A stretch of DNA of 64,000 nt from Streptomyces sp. NBC_01591. GTDB lineage: Bacteria; Actinomycetota; Actinomycetes; Streptomycetales; Streptomycetaceae. The stretch lies in contig NZ_CP109327.1 in assembly GCF_035918155.1 (NCBI RefSeq), positions 2,914,001 through 2,978,000 of the forward strand, written 5' to 3'. The notes under the pieces are model-generated. The model was not told the origin of the DNA. It ran no database searches and saw only the letters and a program-made list of their open reading frames with translations. Made by a program: the position numbers and the translations under genes. Within the stretch, counting starts at the first letter, position 1. Each line of letters begins with the position of its first letter. Positions 29,133-39,411 of this stretch are shown here, in pieces.

Positions 29133-30026
29133 ATGGAATTCCTCGACCCTCCCTTCATGCAGCGGGCCCTGCTCGCCGCCGTGCTCGTCGGCGTCATCGC
29201 GCCCGCCGTCGGCATCTACCTCGTCCAGCGCCGCCAGGCCCTGATGGGCGACGGCATCGGCCATATCGCGATGACCGGTGTCGGCCTCGGCTTCCTGCTC
29301 TCCACCAACCCGGTCTGGATGGCCACGGCGGTCGCCGTCGCCGGCGCCGTCGTGATGGAGCTGATCCGCTGGTACGGACGCACCCGCGGCGACATCGCGC
29401 TGGCCATGCTGTTCTACGGCGGCATGGCGGGCGGTGTGCTGCTGATCAACCTCTCCGACACCGGCTCCAACGCCAACCTCACCTCGTACCTCTTCGGCTC
29501 CCTGTCCACGGTCTCCGCCGAGGACATCACCTCGATCTGTGTGCTGGCCTCCTTCGTGCTGCTGGTGACACTGGGGCTGCGCCGCCAGCTGTTCGCGGTC
29601 AGCCAGGACGAGGAGTTCGCCCGGGTCACCGGTCTGCCGGTGCGCGCGCTGAATCTGCTGGTCGCCGTGACGGCGGCGGTGACCGTCACCGTCGCGATGC
29701 GGGTCGTCGGGCTGCTGCTGGTCAGCGCCCTGATGGTGGTGCCGGTCGCGGCCGCGCAGCAGATCTCCAGGTCCTTCAGGGTGACGTTCGTGCTGTCGGT
29801 CGTCATCGGTACGGCGGTGACCCTGGCCGGCACCGTCACCTCGTACTACCAGGACGTCCCGCCCGGCGCGACGATCGTGCTGCTGGCCATCGCGGTCTTC
29901 GTCGCCCTGACGCTGCTGGCGACCCCGCTGGCCAGAAGCCGCGCCCGCCGGAGCGAAGCGGCGTCCGAGGAGTGCACCCTGGAGGTACCGGCCTCCCGTC
30001 CGGCCCCGGACGAGCTCCGCGTTTGA
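29133..30026 (+). CDS. znuB: Zinc ABC transporter permease
   Basis: A 297-residue ABC-3 family permease with about eight to nine membrane segments. It opens with MQRALLAAVLVGVIAPAVGIYLV and contains the conserved GDGIGHIAMTGVGLGFLL and LLLVSALMVVPVAAAQQ. It forms the membrane channel for zinc taken up by the lipoprotein above. Its ATG lies two bases after the znuC stop, implying translational coupling. Confidence 0.94.
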   Translation: MEFLDPPFMQRALLAAVLVGVIAPAVGIYLVQRRQALMGDGIGHIAMTGVGLGFLLSTNPVWMATAVAVAGAVVMELIRWYGRTRGDIALAMLFYGGMAGGVLLINLSDTGSNANLTSYLFGSLSTVSAEDITSICVLASFVLLVTLGLRRQLFAVSQDEEFARVTGLPVRALNLLVAVTAAVTVTVAMRVVGLLLVSALMVVPVAAAQQISRSFRVTFVLSVVIGTAVTLAGTVTSYYQDVPPGATIVLLAIAVFVALTLLATPLARSRARRSEAASEECTLEVPASRPAPDELRV

Positions 30027-30091
30027 CCGTGACGCCCGGACGGGCTGGCACAATGGCCCGACACAGGTACGGGCGACACGAGGAGGCTGCT

Positions 30092-30526
30092 GTGGCGACG
30101 GCGCCGATCAGTGGAACGAACGCGGCCCCGGTACGCGGCCGGTCAACCCGGCAGCGGGCGGCGGTGGCGGCGGCGCTCGACGAGGTGGACGAGTTCCGCA
30201 GCGCCCAGGAGCTGCACGATGTGCTCAAGCACCGCGGTGACTCGGTCGGGCTGACCACCGTCTACCGCACCCTTCAGTCCCTCGCCGACGCCGGCGAGGT
30301 CGACGTGCTGCGCACCACGGACGGCGAGTCCGTGTACCGGCGCTGCTCGACCGGGGACCACCATCACCACCTGGTGTGCCGGATGTGCGGCAAGGCCGTG
30401 GAGGTAGAGGGGCCCGCGGTGGAACAGTGGGCGGAGACCATCGCCGCTCAGCACGGGTATGTGAACGTGGCCCATACGGTGGAGATCTTCGGTACCTGCG
30501 CGGAGTGCGCGGCCGCGAAGAAGTGA
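30092..30526 (+). CDS. zur: Zinc uptake regulator, Fur family
   Basis: A 144-residue Fur-family repressor with an N-terminal winged HTH (GLTTVYRTLQSLADAGEVD, about residues 53-71). Metal ligands are the HHHH run at 90-93, and the CxxC pairs C96/C99 and C136/C139 for the structural zinc. Its place at the end of the zinc-uptake operon behind Zur-type boxes makes it Zur instead of FurA or Nur. The GTG start has AGGAGG 5 bases upstream. A promoter of its own in the 65-base gap after znuB is possible. Confidence 0.93.
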   Translation: MATAPISGTNAAPVRGRSTRQRAAVAAALDEVDEFRSAQELHDVLKHRGDSVGLTTVYRTLQSLADAGEVDVLRTTDGESVYRRCSTGDHHHHLVCRMCGKAVEVEGPAVEQWAETIAAQHGYVNVAHTVEIFGTCAECAAAKK

Positions 30527-30528
30527 CG

Positions 30529-30551
30529 GCGCGGGGGCGGCGCCCCCGCGC
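30529..30551. terminator. Compact GC terminator between zur and the YcxB-like gene
   Basis: A 10-bp G/C stem (30529-30538 with 30542-30551) with a GGC loop, lying between convergent genes just after the zur stop. Confidence 0.75.
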
Positions 30552-30563
30552 ACCTCGCCCGTC

Positions 30564-31097
30564 TCAGAGCCTTCGTACGTTGCGGTCGAGCACGCTGCGC
30601 AGCCGGTCGAGGTCGTCCGGCCCGCGCACACCGCGCTTGGGCAGCATGGTGATCCCGATGGCCTGCTTGTCGTCGCTGAACAGTACGAAGAGCTCCGGCG
30701 TCTCCCGGTAGCGGGGCACCATCGGCCAGCTGACGGTCGTGGTGCTGTGGTCCGTGACCACCTGTATGCCGGTCTCGCGCACCACTGTGCGGCAGGTGCC
30801 CTGGCTCGCGGCGAACCGGTACAGCTGCCGGCCCTGGAGCCAGGGCGTCAGGATCACGGCCACCATCACGAAGACGAGCGCCACCCAGAAGGGCGCCCCC
30901 GGGCCGTCCCCGCCGAGCGCGATCAGGATTCCCATCAGCACGGCCACCGCCGGCATCAGGATCAGCAGCTTGCGCTGCATGCGGCCGCTCCTGCTGATCT
31001 TCGCGCGGGCGTTCAGCGCCTCCGCGAAATCGGCCGTGGTCGGCTGGTACTCCAGCTCGACCACGGCCCCCTCTCCGTCCCACCCCTGAGTCGTCAT
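30564..31097 (-). CDS. YcxB-like membrane protein
   Basis: A 177-residue protein with two central membrane helices (LLILMPAVAVLMGILIAL and FWVALVFVMVAVILTPWL, about residues 45-85). A C-terminal cytosolic domain follows (ETGIQVVTDHSTTTVSWPMV, then LPKRGV). That arrangement fits the YcxB-like family, whose function is unknown. I chose the ATG at 31097, giving MTTQGWDGEG, although the frame continues further upstream into uppS. It sits between zur (convergent) and uppS (same strand). Confidence 0.7.
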   Translation of the reverse strand: MTTQGWDGEGAVVELEYQPTTADFAEALNARAKISRSGRMQRKLLILMPAVAVLMGILIALGGDGPGAPFWVALVFVMVAVILTPWLQGRQLYRFAASQGTCRTVVRETGIQVVTDHSTTTVSWPMVPRYRETPELFVLFSDDKQAIGITMLPKRGVRGPDDLDRLRSVLDRNVRRL

Positions 31098-31120
31098 GGG
31101 GCGGAATCGTAACGGCAGGG

Positions 31121-31945
31121 TCAGACGGCCGGACCGGCGGTCCCCGCCTCCACCGCACCGCCGAAGCGCCGGTCCCGCTGGGCGAACTCCAGGCAGGCGC
31201 GCCACAGGTCGCGGCGGTCGAAGTCCGGCCACAGCACGTCCTGGAAGACCATCTCGGCGTAGGCGCTCTGCCAGATCAGGTAGTTGGACGTGCGCTGCTC
31301 GCCGCTGGGACGGACGAAGAGGTCGACGTCCGGCATGTCCGGGTAGTAGATGTACTTCGCGAAGGTCTTCTCGTTGACCTTGGACGGGTCCAGCTTCCCG
31401 GCCGCGACGTCCTGCGCGATGCGCTGCGCGGCGTCGGCGATCTCGGCCCGGCCGCCGTAGTTGACGCAGAAGTACAGCGTCATCCTGTCATTGTCCTTGG
31501 TCTGCTCCTGGGCGACCTGGAGCTCCTGGACCACGGACTTCCACAGCTTGGGCATGCGGCCCACCCAGCGGATGCGGATACCCAGTTCGTCCATCTCGTC
31601 GCGGCGGCGGCGGATGACGTCCCGGTTGAAGTTCATGAGGAACTTCACCTCCTCCGGGGACCGCTTCCAGTTCTCGGTGGAGAACGCGTACAGCGAGAGG
31701 TTCTTGACGCCCATCTCGATGCAGCCCTTGAGAACGTCCATGACGACGCCCTCGCCGACCTTGTGGCCCTCGGTGCGCGGGAGGCCGCGTTCCTTGGCCC
31801 AGCGGCCGTTGCCGTCCATCACGACGGCCACGTGCTTGGGCACCAGCTCGCCGGGGATCTTCGGGGGCGTGGCACCGGAGGGGTGCGGCTCCGGGGTCTT
31901 GTAGTCGCGCCGGTTACGGCCGCCGAGCATCCCGCGTACTGCCAT
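31121..31945 (-). CDS. uppS: Isoprenyl (undecaprenyl) diphosphate synthase
   Basis: A 274-residue cis-prenyltransferase making long-chain polyprenyl diphosphate for cell-wall lipid carriers. The diagnostic block [20 protein letters not shown] (residues 38-57) contains catalytic D44. [26 protein letters not shown] and [19 protein letters not shown] follow. The ATG at 31945 gives [10 protein letters not shown], the usual actinobacterial start, with GGGAG about 11 bases upstream. It lies 35 bases after recO in the same direction and is probably cotranscribed with it. Confidence 0.95.
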   Translation of the reverse strand: MAVRGMLGGRNRRDYKTPEPHPSGATPPKIPGELVPKHVAVVMDGNGRWAKERGLPRTEGHKVGEGVVMDVLKGCIEMGVKNLSLYAFSTENWKRSPEEVKFLMNFNRDVIRRRRDEMDELGIRIRWVGRMPKLWKSVVQELQVAQEQTKDNDRMTLYFCVNYGGRAEIADAAQRIAQDVAAGKLDPSKVNEKTFAKYIYYPDMPDVDLFVRPSGEQRTSNYLIWQSAYAEMVFQDVLWPDFDRRDLWRACLEFAQRDRRFGGAVEAGTAGPAV

Positions 31946-31980
31946 GAACTGTCTCGCTCCCTGTGCCTGATCTGCCTGTG

Positions 31981-32727
31981 TCACTTCTCTACGTACCGCA
32001 ATGAGCGCAGCCCGCGCTCCAGGTGCCAGTGCAGATAGGCGGACACCAGCCCGCTCCCCTCCCTGACATGACGCGCCTCGCATGCGTCCGCCGTCTCCCA
32101 GTCGCCGCTGAGCAGCGCGCTCAGCAGAGTGACGGCCTCAGCCGAGGGTACGACGCTGCCGGGCACCCGGCAGTCGCCGCATATGACGCCGCCCGCCGCG
32201 ACGGAGAAGAACCGGTTCGGTCCGGGCATTCCGCACCTGGCGCAGTCCTCGAAGCTGGGTGCGTAGCCGTTGACGGCGAGCGAGCGCAGCAGGAAGGCGT
32301 CGAGGATGAGATGCGGCTCGTGTTCGCCGCGGGCGAGGGTGCGCAGCCCGCCGACGAGCAGCAGGTACTGCTGGACCGCGGGCTCGCCCTCGTGGTCGGT
32401 GAACCGCTCGGCGGTCTCCAGCATCGCGGTGCCCGCGGTGTAGCGGGCGTAGTCGGTGACGATGCCGCCACCGTACGGAGCGATGGTCTCGCTCTGGGTG
32501 CAGAGCGGCAGTCCGCGGCCGATGAGTTCGCTGCCGCGGGCGAAGAACTGCACGTCGACGTGGGAGAAGGGTTCCAGCCGCGCCCCGAACTTGGACTTCG
32601 TGCGGCGCACCCCGCGCGCGACGGCGCGTACCCGGCCGTGGCCGCGGGTCAGGATCGTGATGATCCGGTCGGCCTCGCCCAGCTTCTGCGTGCGCAGCAC
32701 CACGCCGTCGTCCCGGAACAAGCTCAT
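31981..32727 (-). CDS. recO: DNA repair protein RecO
   Basis: A 248-residue RecO, which helps load RecA at gaps and anneals ssDNA. It begins [20 protein letters not shown], the N-terminal OB-fold. A central zinc cluster (CARCGMPGP ... CGDCRVPG) follows, with the helical C-terminal part after it. The ATG at 32727 is the natural start. In Streptomyces recO usually neighbours uppS and leuA, as here. Confidence 0.95.
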   Translation of the reverse strand: MSLFRDDGVVLRTQKLGEADRIITILTRGHGRVRAVARGVRRTKSKFGARLEPFSHVDVQFFARGSELIGRGLPLCTQSETIAPYGGGIVTDYARYTAGTAMLETAERFTDHEGEPAVQQYLLLVGGLRTLARGEHEPHLILDAFLLRSLAVNGYAPSFEDCARCGMPGPNRFFSVAAGGVICGDCRVPGSVVPSAEAVTLLSALLSGDWETADACEARHVREGSGLVSAYLHWHLERGLRSLRYVEK

Positions 32728-32784
32728 GCGTCCATTGTCCGGTACGGGGACGGCCGACGGGGCCCCCGGCCCCATCCGGGACCG

Positions 32785-33462
32785 TCAGGAGGGGGTGCGC
32801 GCCGCCTCGGCGAGCAGTCGGGCGGTGTCCTGGGCGCAGATCTGCAGCGCGCCACCGACCGTGGTCAGCACCTCGCGCTCCGCCTGTCCGTACGGGCCGT
32901 CGGCGAGCGCGATCCTGGCGCCCTGGAGCAGAATCGATTCGCGTCCGGCGGGGGCCAGATGAGGGGCGAGGGGTTCCAGCGCCTCGTGCAGTTCGATGGC
33001 GAGGGCCGCTCCGCACGCCTCGGCCGCGGGGTCGAAGGCGGAGCCCTGGCCGGTGTCGGCGGCGAGGACCTCGACGACGGTGCAGAGCTGTTCCTCGGTG
33101 CAGTCGTCGATTCCGGCGCCGCGCACGATGGCGGCCGCGGTCTCCAGCACCGTGCGGGAAGTGGTGCCGCCGGCCGCGAGGACACCGAGCGCGACGGTGT
33201 GGACGGCGTCCCGGAGCATGGCGGAGAGCCGGGTGGTGGTGGGGTGGTCGAGCACATCGGTGCCGAAGTGCTCCCGGCAGGCGGCGCATTCGACGACGGG
33301 GCCCACAGTGCCGCGCCGCACCATCGGTACGCCGAGCACCGCGAAGCGCCGACGGCCGGTGAGCCTGCGGTAGTTGCGGTCGCCGCCGCAGCCGGGGCAG
33401 TAGAACTCCCCGTCGCCGACGGGGTCCCAGATGGTGCGGATGCCGCAGATTCGCAGCTTCAT
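32785..33462 (-). CDS. TerB-like protein with N-terminal zinc ribbon
   Basis: A 225-residue protein. The N-terminus has CxxC pairs consistent with a zinc ribbon (YCPGCGGDRNYR and ECAACREHFG). The rest is helical and acidic (DAVHTVALGVLAAGG, AREVLTTVGGAL-like segments), matching the TerB-like fold often annotated tellurite resistance. A tellurite role is not supported; the function is unknown. The ATG at 33462 has GGGACAAC upstream. A small hairpin at 33524-33540 lies in its 5' region. Confidence 0.72.
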   Translation of the reverse strand: MKLRICGIRTIWDPVGDGEFYCPGCGGDRNYRRLTGRRRFAVLGVPMVRRGTVGPVVECAACREHFGTDVLDHPTTTRLSAMLRDAVHTVALGVLAAGGTTSRTVLETAAAIVRGAGIDDCTEEQLCTVVEVLAADTGQGSAFDPAAEACGAALAIELHEALEPLAPHLAPAGRESILLQGARIALADGPYGQAEREVLTTVGGALQICAQDTARLLAEAARTPS

Positions 33463-33523
33463 GGCGCGTTGTCCCAGGGCTGACCGCACGTCGCACACCT
33501 CCGTAACTCCCCCGTAGCCCCAA

Positions 33524-33540
33524 GGGCACGGGAGGTGCCC
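33524..33540. repeat. Short GC hairpin upstream of the TerB-like gene
   Basis: A 6-bp stem (33524-33529 with 33535-33540) and a 5-base loop, flanked by G runs. Similar G-run hairpins are common upstream of Streptomyces genes. The role is unknown; it could also end the upstream leuA region. Confidence 0.4.
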
Positions 33541-33700
33541 CCTCCGGCAACATTGCCGTGTGGACGTGATGTTAACCACAGTCGTGATGCGGCGTCAGTA
33601 CCTCGGTCGTCACAACCGTCCGGAGATGGCCGAACCCCGCCCCCCGGGTGCGGGTGGACGGGGTCTTCGGCCGTGCGGCTTTGCCCTTCCGGGCGCCGGA

Positions 33701-35631
<1,931 letters not shown>

Positions 35632-35789
35632 GATGCGACGAGACTAGCCGAGAGGCGCCTGATACGCCGGTCCCGTATCAGTATGCGGGACCGGGCGCAG
35701 GAAACGCCCAACGGTGATCGATCACTCCATTTCGTCAATCCTGATCGCAACCAGTGACATGGCGATTACCTGCTGCCACAGTCGGCTGT

Positions 35790-36866
35790 ATGCACCCTCA
35801 GTCACAGCACGGATTCCACCCCGTCTTCTGCACGATCGTGCCGCCCCAGGTCCTCGACAAGCTGTCGCAGTCCGACAACCCCGATCTCGCCGGTCCGGCC
35901 CGTCGCACCCTGGAGAGCGACGCGGCCCGCCGCACCCGCCGCCAGATGGCCACGGTCGTCACCGTGCCCGTCGCCCCCGCGACCGAGGGGGAAGCGTCCG
36001 ACAAGCCCGACCGCACCCTGTACGACTGCCGCAACGGCACCCAGCTGCCCGGCACCGAGGTCCGCGCCGAGGGCCAGGATCCGACGAAGGACGCGAGCGT
36101 CAACCGCGCGTACGCGGGACTCGGCGCCACCTTCGAACTGCTGCTCAAGGCGTACGGCCGCCGTTCGATCGACGGCAACGGACTGCCGCTGATCGGTTCC
36201 GTGCACTACGACGAGAAGTACAACAACGCCTTCTTCGACGGCGAGCAGATGGTCTTCGGCGACGGGGACGGGGAGATCTTCCTGGACTTCACCGTCGCCA
36301 TCGACGTGATCGGCCACGAGCTGGCCCACGGCCTGACCCAGTACACCGCCAACCTGAGCTACTACGGCCAGTCCGGCGCGCTCAACGAATCCATGTCCGA
36401 CGTCTTCGGCTCCCTGGTCAAGCAGTACACGCTGGGCCAGAACGCCGACCAGGCCGACTGGCTGATCGGCGCCGGGCTGCTGGCCCCCCGCGTCCAGGGC
36501 GTCGCGCTGCGCTCGATGAAGGCGCCGGGCACGGCGTACGACGACGACGTGCTGGGCAAGGACCCGCAGCCCGCGAAGATGGAGGACTACGTCCACACCA
36601 GCGAGGACAACGGCGGGGTGCACCTCAACTCCGGCATCCCGAACCGCGCGTTCTATCTGCTGGCGACGGCGCTCGGCGGCAATGCGTGGGAGCGTGCCGG
36701 CCAGCTCTGGTTCGATGTGCTCACAGGTGGTCAACTGGCCGTGGACGCGGACTTCGCGTCCTTCGCCCGGCTGACGGTCGCCGCGGCCCGCAGCCGCTTC
36801 GGCGAGGGCGACGAGGCCGAGGCCGTCCTGAAGGCGTGGTCGGAAGTGGGCGTACCGACCGCGTAG
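35790..36866 (+). CDS. Thermolysin-family (M4) metalloprotease, no visible signal peptide
   Basis: A 358-residue M4 zinc protease. The zinc site is HELAH at H176, E177 and H180, with the third ligand E200 in ALNESMSDVFG. The catalytic-domain end (VHTSEDNGGVHLNSGIPNRAF) is intact. The start MHPQSQHGFHPVFCTIVPP, with only a short propeptide-like region and no signal peptide, is the protealysin-like layout. Such proteases lack a standard secretion signal and can act inside or leave by a non-Sec route. The next gene encodes an emfourin-like inhibitor. The frame opens further upstream at 35754, but the ATG at 35790 fits the conserved protealysin-like N-terminus. Confidence 0.9.
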   Translation: MHPQSQHGFHPVFCTIVPPQVLDKLSQSDNPDLAGPARRTLESDAARRTRRQMATVVTVPVAPATEGEASDKPDRTLYDCRNGTQLPGTEVRAEGQDPTKDASVNRAYAGLGATFELLLKAYGRRSIDGNGLPLIGSVHYDEKYNNAFFDGEQMVFGDGDGEIFLDFTVAIDVIGHELAHGLTQYTANLSYYGQSGALNESMSDVFGSLVKQYTLGQNADQADWLIGAGLLAPRVQGVALRSMKAPGTAYDDDVLGKDPQPAKMEDYVHTSEDNGGVHLNSGIPNRAFYLLATALGGNAWERAGQLWFDVLTGGQLAVDADFASFARLTVAAARSRFGEGDEAEAVLKAWSEVGVPTA

Positions 36867-36885
36867 TGCGATCCGGCCCTTGCCC

Positions 36886-36908
36886 CAGCCCGTCCGGCGT
36901 TGGAGGAC
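36886..36908 (+). repeat. Dispersed GCCCGTCCGGCGTT element carrying the inhibitor ribosome-binding site
   Basis: CAGCCCGTCCGGCGTTGGAGGAC is a copy of the short intergenic element also seen near 49907, 55874 and 59886. Its GGAGGA end lies about 5 bases before the emfourin-like start codon at 36914, so the element appears to supply the Shine-Dalgarno. Confidence 0.6.
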
Positions 36909-36913
36909 ATCGC

Positions 36914-37180
36914 ATGCGGATTCAGGTCAGCAGGACCGGCGGCTTCGCCGGCATCGCACGCCACAGCGAGGTCGACACCGCCGGGCGGGACGACGCCCCG
37001 GAGTGGGAGGCTCTGGCCGAATCGGCGCTCGCCGCGGGCCACGCCGCCCCGCCCAAGGGCGTGCCGGACGGCTTCCGGTACCGGATCACGGTCGGCGACC
37101 GGACGGTGCACTGCGCGGACCCGAGGCTGACCGACGCCCAGCGGGCACTGGTCTCACGCGTCCTGAAGGAGGGCGCGTGA
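36914..37180 (+). CDS. Emfourin-like protealysin inhibitor
   Basis: An 88-residue protein beginning MRIQVSRTGGFAGIARHSEV, with FRYRITVGDRTVHCADPRL and a C-terminal helix (TDAQRALVSRVLKEG). The start and the central GFRY...I.VGD pattern match emfourin, the inhibitor of protealysin-type M4 proteases. It lies 47 bases after the M4 gene and is probably cotranscribed, so it would control that protease. There is no signal peptide, so both could act in the same compartment. GGAGGAC is 5 to 6 bases before the ATG. Confidence 0.85.
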   Translation: MRIQVSRTGGFAGIARHSEVDTAGRDDAPEWEALAESALAAGHAAPPKGVPDGFRYRITVGDRTVHCADPRLTDAQRALVSRVLKEGA

Positions 37181-37219
37181 GGCCGGTCTCCGGGTCACGC
37201 CCCGAGCCTGCGACCCGGG

Positions 37220-37250
37220 TCAGAAGCCGAGCTTGCGCAGCTGCTTCGGG
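37220..37250 (-). pseudogene. Detached copy of the era 3' end
   Basis: The sequence at 37220-37250 matches the last 31 bases of era (37347-37377) at 28 of 31 positions and encodes the same nine final residues, PKQLRKLGF, followed by TGA. It lies 127 bases beyond the real era stop with no upstream coding part. It looks like a relic of a duplication or of recombination at the era 3' end. Confidence 0.7.
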
Positions 37251-37346
37251 CCCCATCTCGACCGCCGCCCTCGCACCCTTCGACCCCGGGGGCCTCAGCG
37301 GCTTCGGGCAGCTGCGCCGTTCTCCGGCCGCCGGACCGGGCAGAAC

Positions 37347-38312
37347 TCAGAACCCCAGCTTGCGCAGCTGCTTCGGATCGCGCTGCCAGTCCTTCGCGAC
37401 CTTCACATGGAGGTCCAGGAAGACCGGTGTGCCGAGCAGTGCCTCGATGTGCTTGCGCGACTTCGTACCGACGTCCTTCAGCCGCTTGCCCTTCGGGCCG
37501 ATGATGATGCCCTTCTGGCTGGGACGCTCGATGTAGACGTTGGCGTGGATGTCGAGCAGCGGCTTGTCCGCCGGGCGGCCCTCGCGCGGCAGCATCTCCT
37601 CGACGACGACCGCGATGGAGTGCGGCAGCTCGTCCCGTACGCCTTCCAGCGCGGCCTCGCGGATCAGCTCCGCGACCATGACCATCTCGGGCTCGTCGGT
37701 GAGGTCGCCCTCCGGGTAGAGCGGCGGGCTCACCGGGAGCAGCGGGGCGATCAGGTCGCCCAGCAGGCCGACCTGGGTGTCCTTGACCGCGGAGACCGGA
37801 ATGATCTCCGCCCACTCGAAGCCGAGCTCCTCGCCGAGGCGGGAGACGGCGAGCAGCTGTTCGGCGAGCTGCTTGGAGTCGACCAGGTCGGTCTTGGTGA
37901 TGATGGCGATCTTCGGGGTCTTCTTGATGCCCGCGAGTTCCTTGACGATGTACTTGTCGCCGGGGCCGAGCTTCTGGTCGGCGGGCAGGCAGAAGCCGAT
38001 GACGTCGACCTCGGCCCAGGTGGTCCGTACGACGTCGTTGAGCCGCTCGCCCAGCAGCGTGCGCGGCTTGTGGAGGCCGGGGGTGTCGACCAGGATCAGC
38101 TGCGCGTCGTCGCGGTGCACGATGCCGCGCACGGTGTGCCGGGTGGTCTGCGGCCGGTTGGAGGTGATTGCCACCTTCTGGCCGACCAGAGCGTTCGTGA
38201 GGGTGGACTTGCCCGCGTTGGGGCGGCCCACGAAGCAGGCGAAACCGGCCCGGTGGGGGGCTTTGTCCGCAGCCTGCTGCGCGGCGGCTTCTGTGTCAGG
38301 TCGAACGCTCAT
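37347..38312 (-). CDS. era: GTPase Era
   Basis: A 321-residue essential Ras-like GTPase that binds 16S rRNA during 30S ribosome assembly. The G1 motif is GRPNAGKST (residues 29-37), G3 is DTPG, and G4 is TKTD. The C-terminal KH domain has QKGIIIGPKGKRLKDVG. The ATG at 38312 gives MSVRPDTEA; a second ATG nine bases upstream is also possible. Its 3' end is duplicated just downstream. Confidence 0.96.
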   Translation of the reverse strand: MSVRPDTEAAAQQAADKAPHRAGFACFVGRPNAGKSTLTNALVGQKVAITSNRPQTTRHTVRGIVHRDDAQLILVDTPGLHKPRTLLGERLNDVVRTTWAEVDVIGFCLPADQKLGPGDKYIVKELAGIKKTPKIAIITKTDLVDSKQLAEQLLAVSRLGEELGFEWAEIIPVSAVKDTQVGLLGDLIAPLLPVSPPLYPEGDLTDEPEMVMVAELIREAALEGVRDELPHSIAVVVEEMLPREGRPADKPLLDIHANVYIERPSQKGIIIGPKGKRLKDVGTKSRKHIEALLGTPVFLDLHVKVAKDWQRDPKQLRKLGF

Positions 38313-38337
38313 GGCGCCCATTGTCCCCGATCCCGGC

Positions 38338-38369
38338 GGCCCCGCCGCACCAAGGGCCGCGGCGGGGCC
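38338..38369 (-). terminator. Terminator hairpin after the DUF916-like gene
   Basis: An 11-bp stem (38338-38348 with 38359-38369) and a 10-base loop, in the gap between the DUF916-like gene end and the era start on the minus strand. Confidence 0.7.
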
Positions 38370-38383
38370 TGTCGGGTGTCGCC

Positions 38384-39328
38384 TCAGGCGGTGCCAGAGC
38401 GGCTCCGGCGGGCCCGTATCCACATCCCCGTACCCCCGCCGACGATCACCAGCAGGATCCCGGCCACCAGCCAGGGCAGGGCGAAGTACGAGGCGGTGGC
38501 GGACTCGCGGGTCTCGCGGGCGCTCGCGGTCAGCCGGATCTCGCCCCATTCCAGCTGGGGCGCGTCGGCCCACTGTTCGGTCAGCCGGACCTCCTGGCGG
38601 GGCAGCAGCTCGGCGGGGATCCTCTTCAGGTCGCGGGCGAGCAGGGTGCGGCCGAAGAGTCCCTCGGCCTTGAGGGCGACCTTGGGGCTGAGGGTGACAT
38701 TGCCCCGGTTGTGGAGCGTGTACGAGATGACGGCCCGGCTCTTCCCGGTGCCGGGGACCAGCGGCTGGGAGTGCTCGACCCGGATGTCGTCCACGGAGAG
38801 CGCGGGCATGGTCGGCCCGTTCACCCGCAGATAGATCCGGGCGCCGACCGCCTTCTGGATGCCGACGGCGACGGCACCGGCGTCGGCGGGGTCGATGCGC
38901 TCGTCGAGGGCGACGAGCGCGCCGGGGTGGTCGCCCGGTTCGGCGTTCTCGGGGACGGCGATGGTGACCGGGACGGTGACCGAGCCGTGCGGCTCCACGG
39001 TGACCCGGTCGCGGCCGGTCCTCGCCCAGGCGCCGACCGAGCGCTGTCTCTCGTCGCGGGCCCGTACGGCGTACCCGCCGTCGCGTGCGGTGTTGTAGGC
39101 GTCGGCCGCGTACAGCCGGAAGGTCTCCGGCCGGTCCGTCTTGTTGGTGACGGTGACCTTGTCGTGGAGCGTGGCGCCCGGGTCGGCCGAGAGGTAGAAG
39201 TACGGGCGCTGACCGGACCGTTCGGTGGCCGGGTAGACCGACCAGCTGCCATTGTCCGCGGCGTGGGCGGCGGGCGCGCCGATCAGCAGGAGGGCGCCGG
39301 CCAGGAGCAGTACGTAGATGTTGCGCAC
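38384..39328 (-). CDS. DUF916/WxLIP-like surface membrane protein
   Basis: A 314-residue protein with a signal peptide (residues 1-23, ending AHA), about 240 residues of extracellular beta-type sequence, then a C-terminal membrane helix (LPWLVAGILLVIVGGGTGMWI) and a basic tail. The N-terminal part (NGSWSVYPATERSGQRPYF, FRLYAADAYNT, VTVEPHGSVTVPVTIAVPE) resembles the DUF916 domain of WxL-interacting proteins. A middle part with YTLHNRGNVTLSP follows. The preceding gene product looks WxL-like, which supports a pair. The GTG at 39328 gives the cleanest signal peptide. Confidence 0.78.
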   Translation of the reverse strand: MRNIYVLLLAGALLLIGAPAAHAADNGSWSVYPATERSGQRPYFYLSADPGATLHDKVTVTNKTDRPETFRLYAADAYNTARDGGYAVRARDERQRSVGAWARTGRDRVTVEPHGSVTVPVTIAVPENAEPGDHPGALVALDERIDPADAGAVAVGIQKAVGARIYLRVNGPTMPALSVDDIRVEHSQPLVPGTGKSRAVISYTLHNRGNVTLSPKVALKAEGLFGRTLLARDLKRIPAELLPRQEVRLTEQWADAPQLEWGEIRLTASARETRESATASYFALPWLVAGILLVIVGGGTGMWIRARRSRSGTA

Positions 39329-39411
39329 GGTGCGGAACCCCCGGGTGGTGGTCGGGACGGGCGGTCCGGGCGGGTGCGCGCCCGGTCCGCCGGTTGCTCG
39401 GGAGCGTTCGA

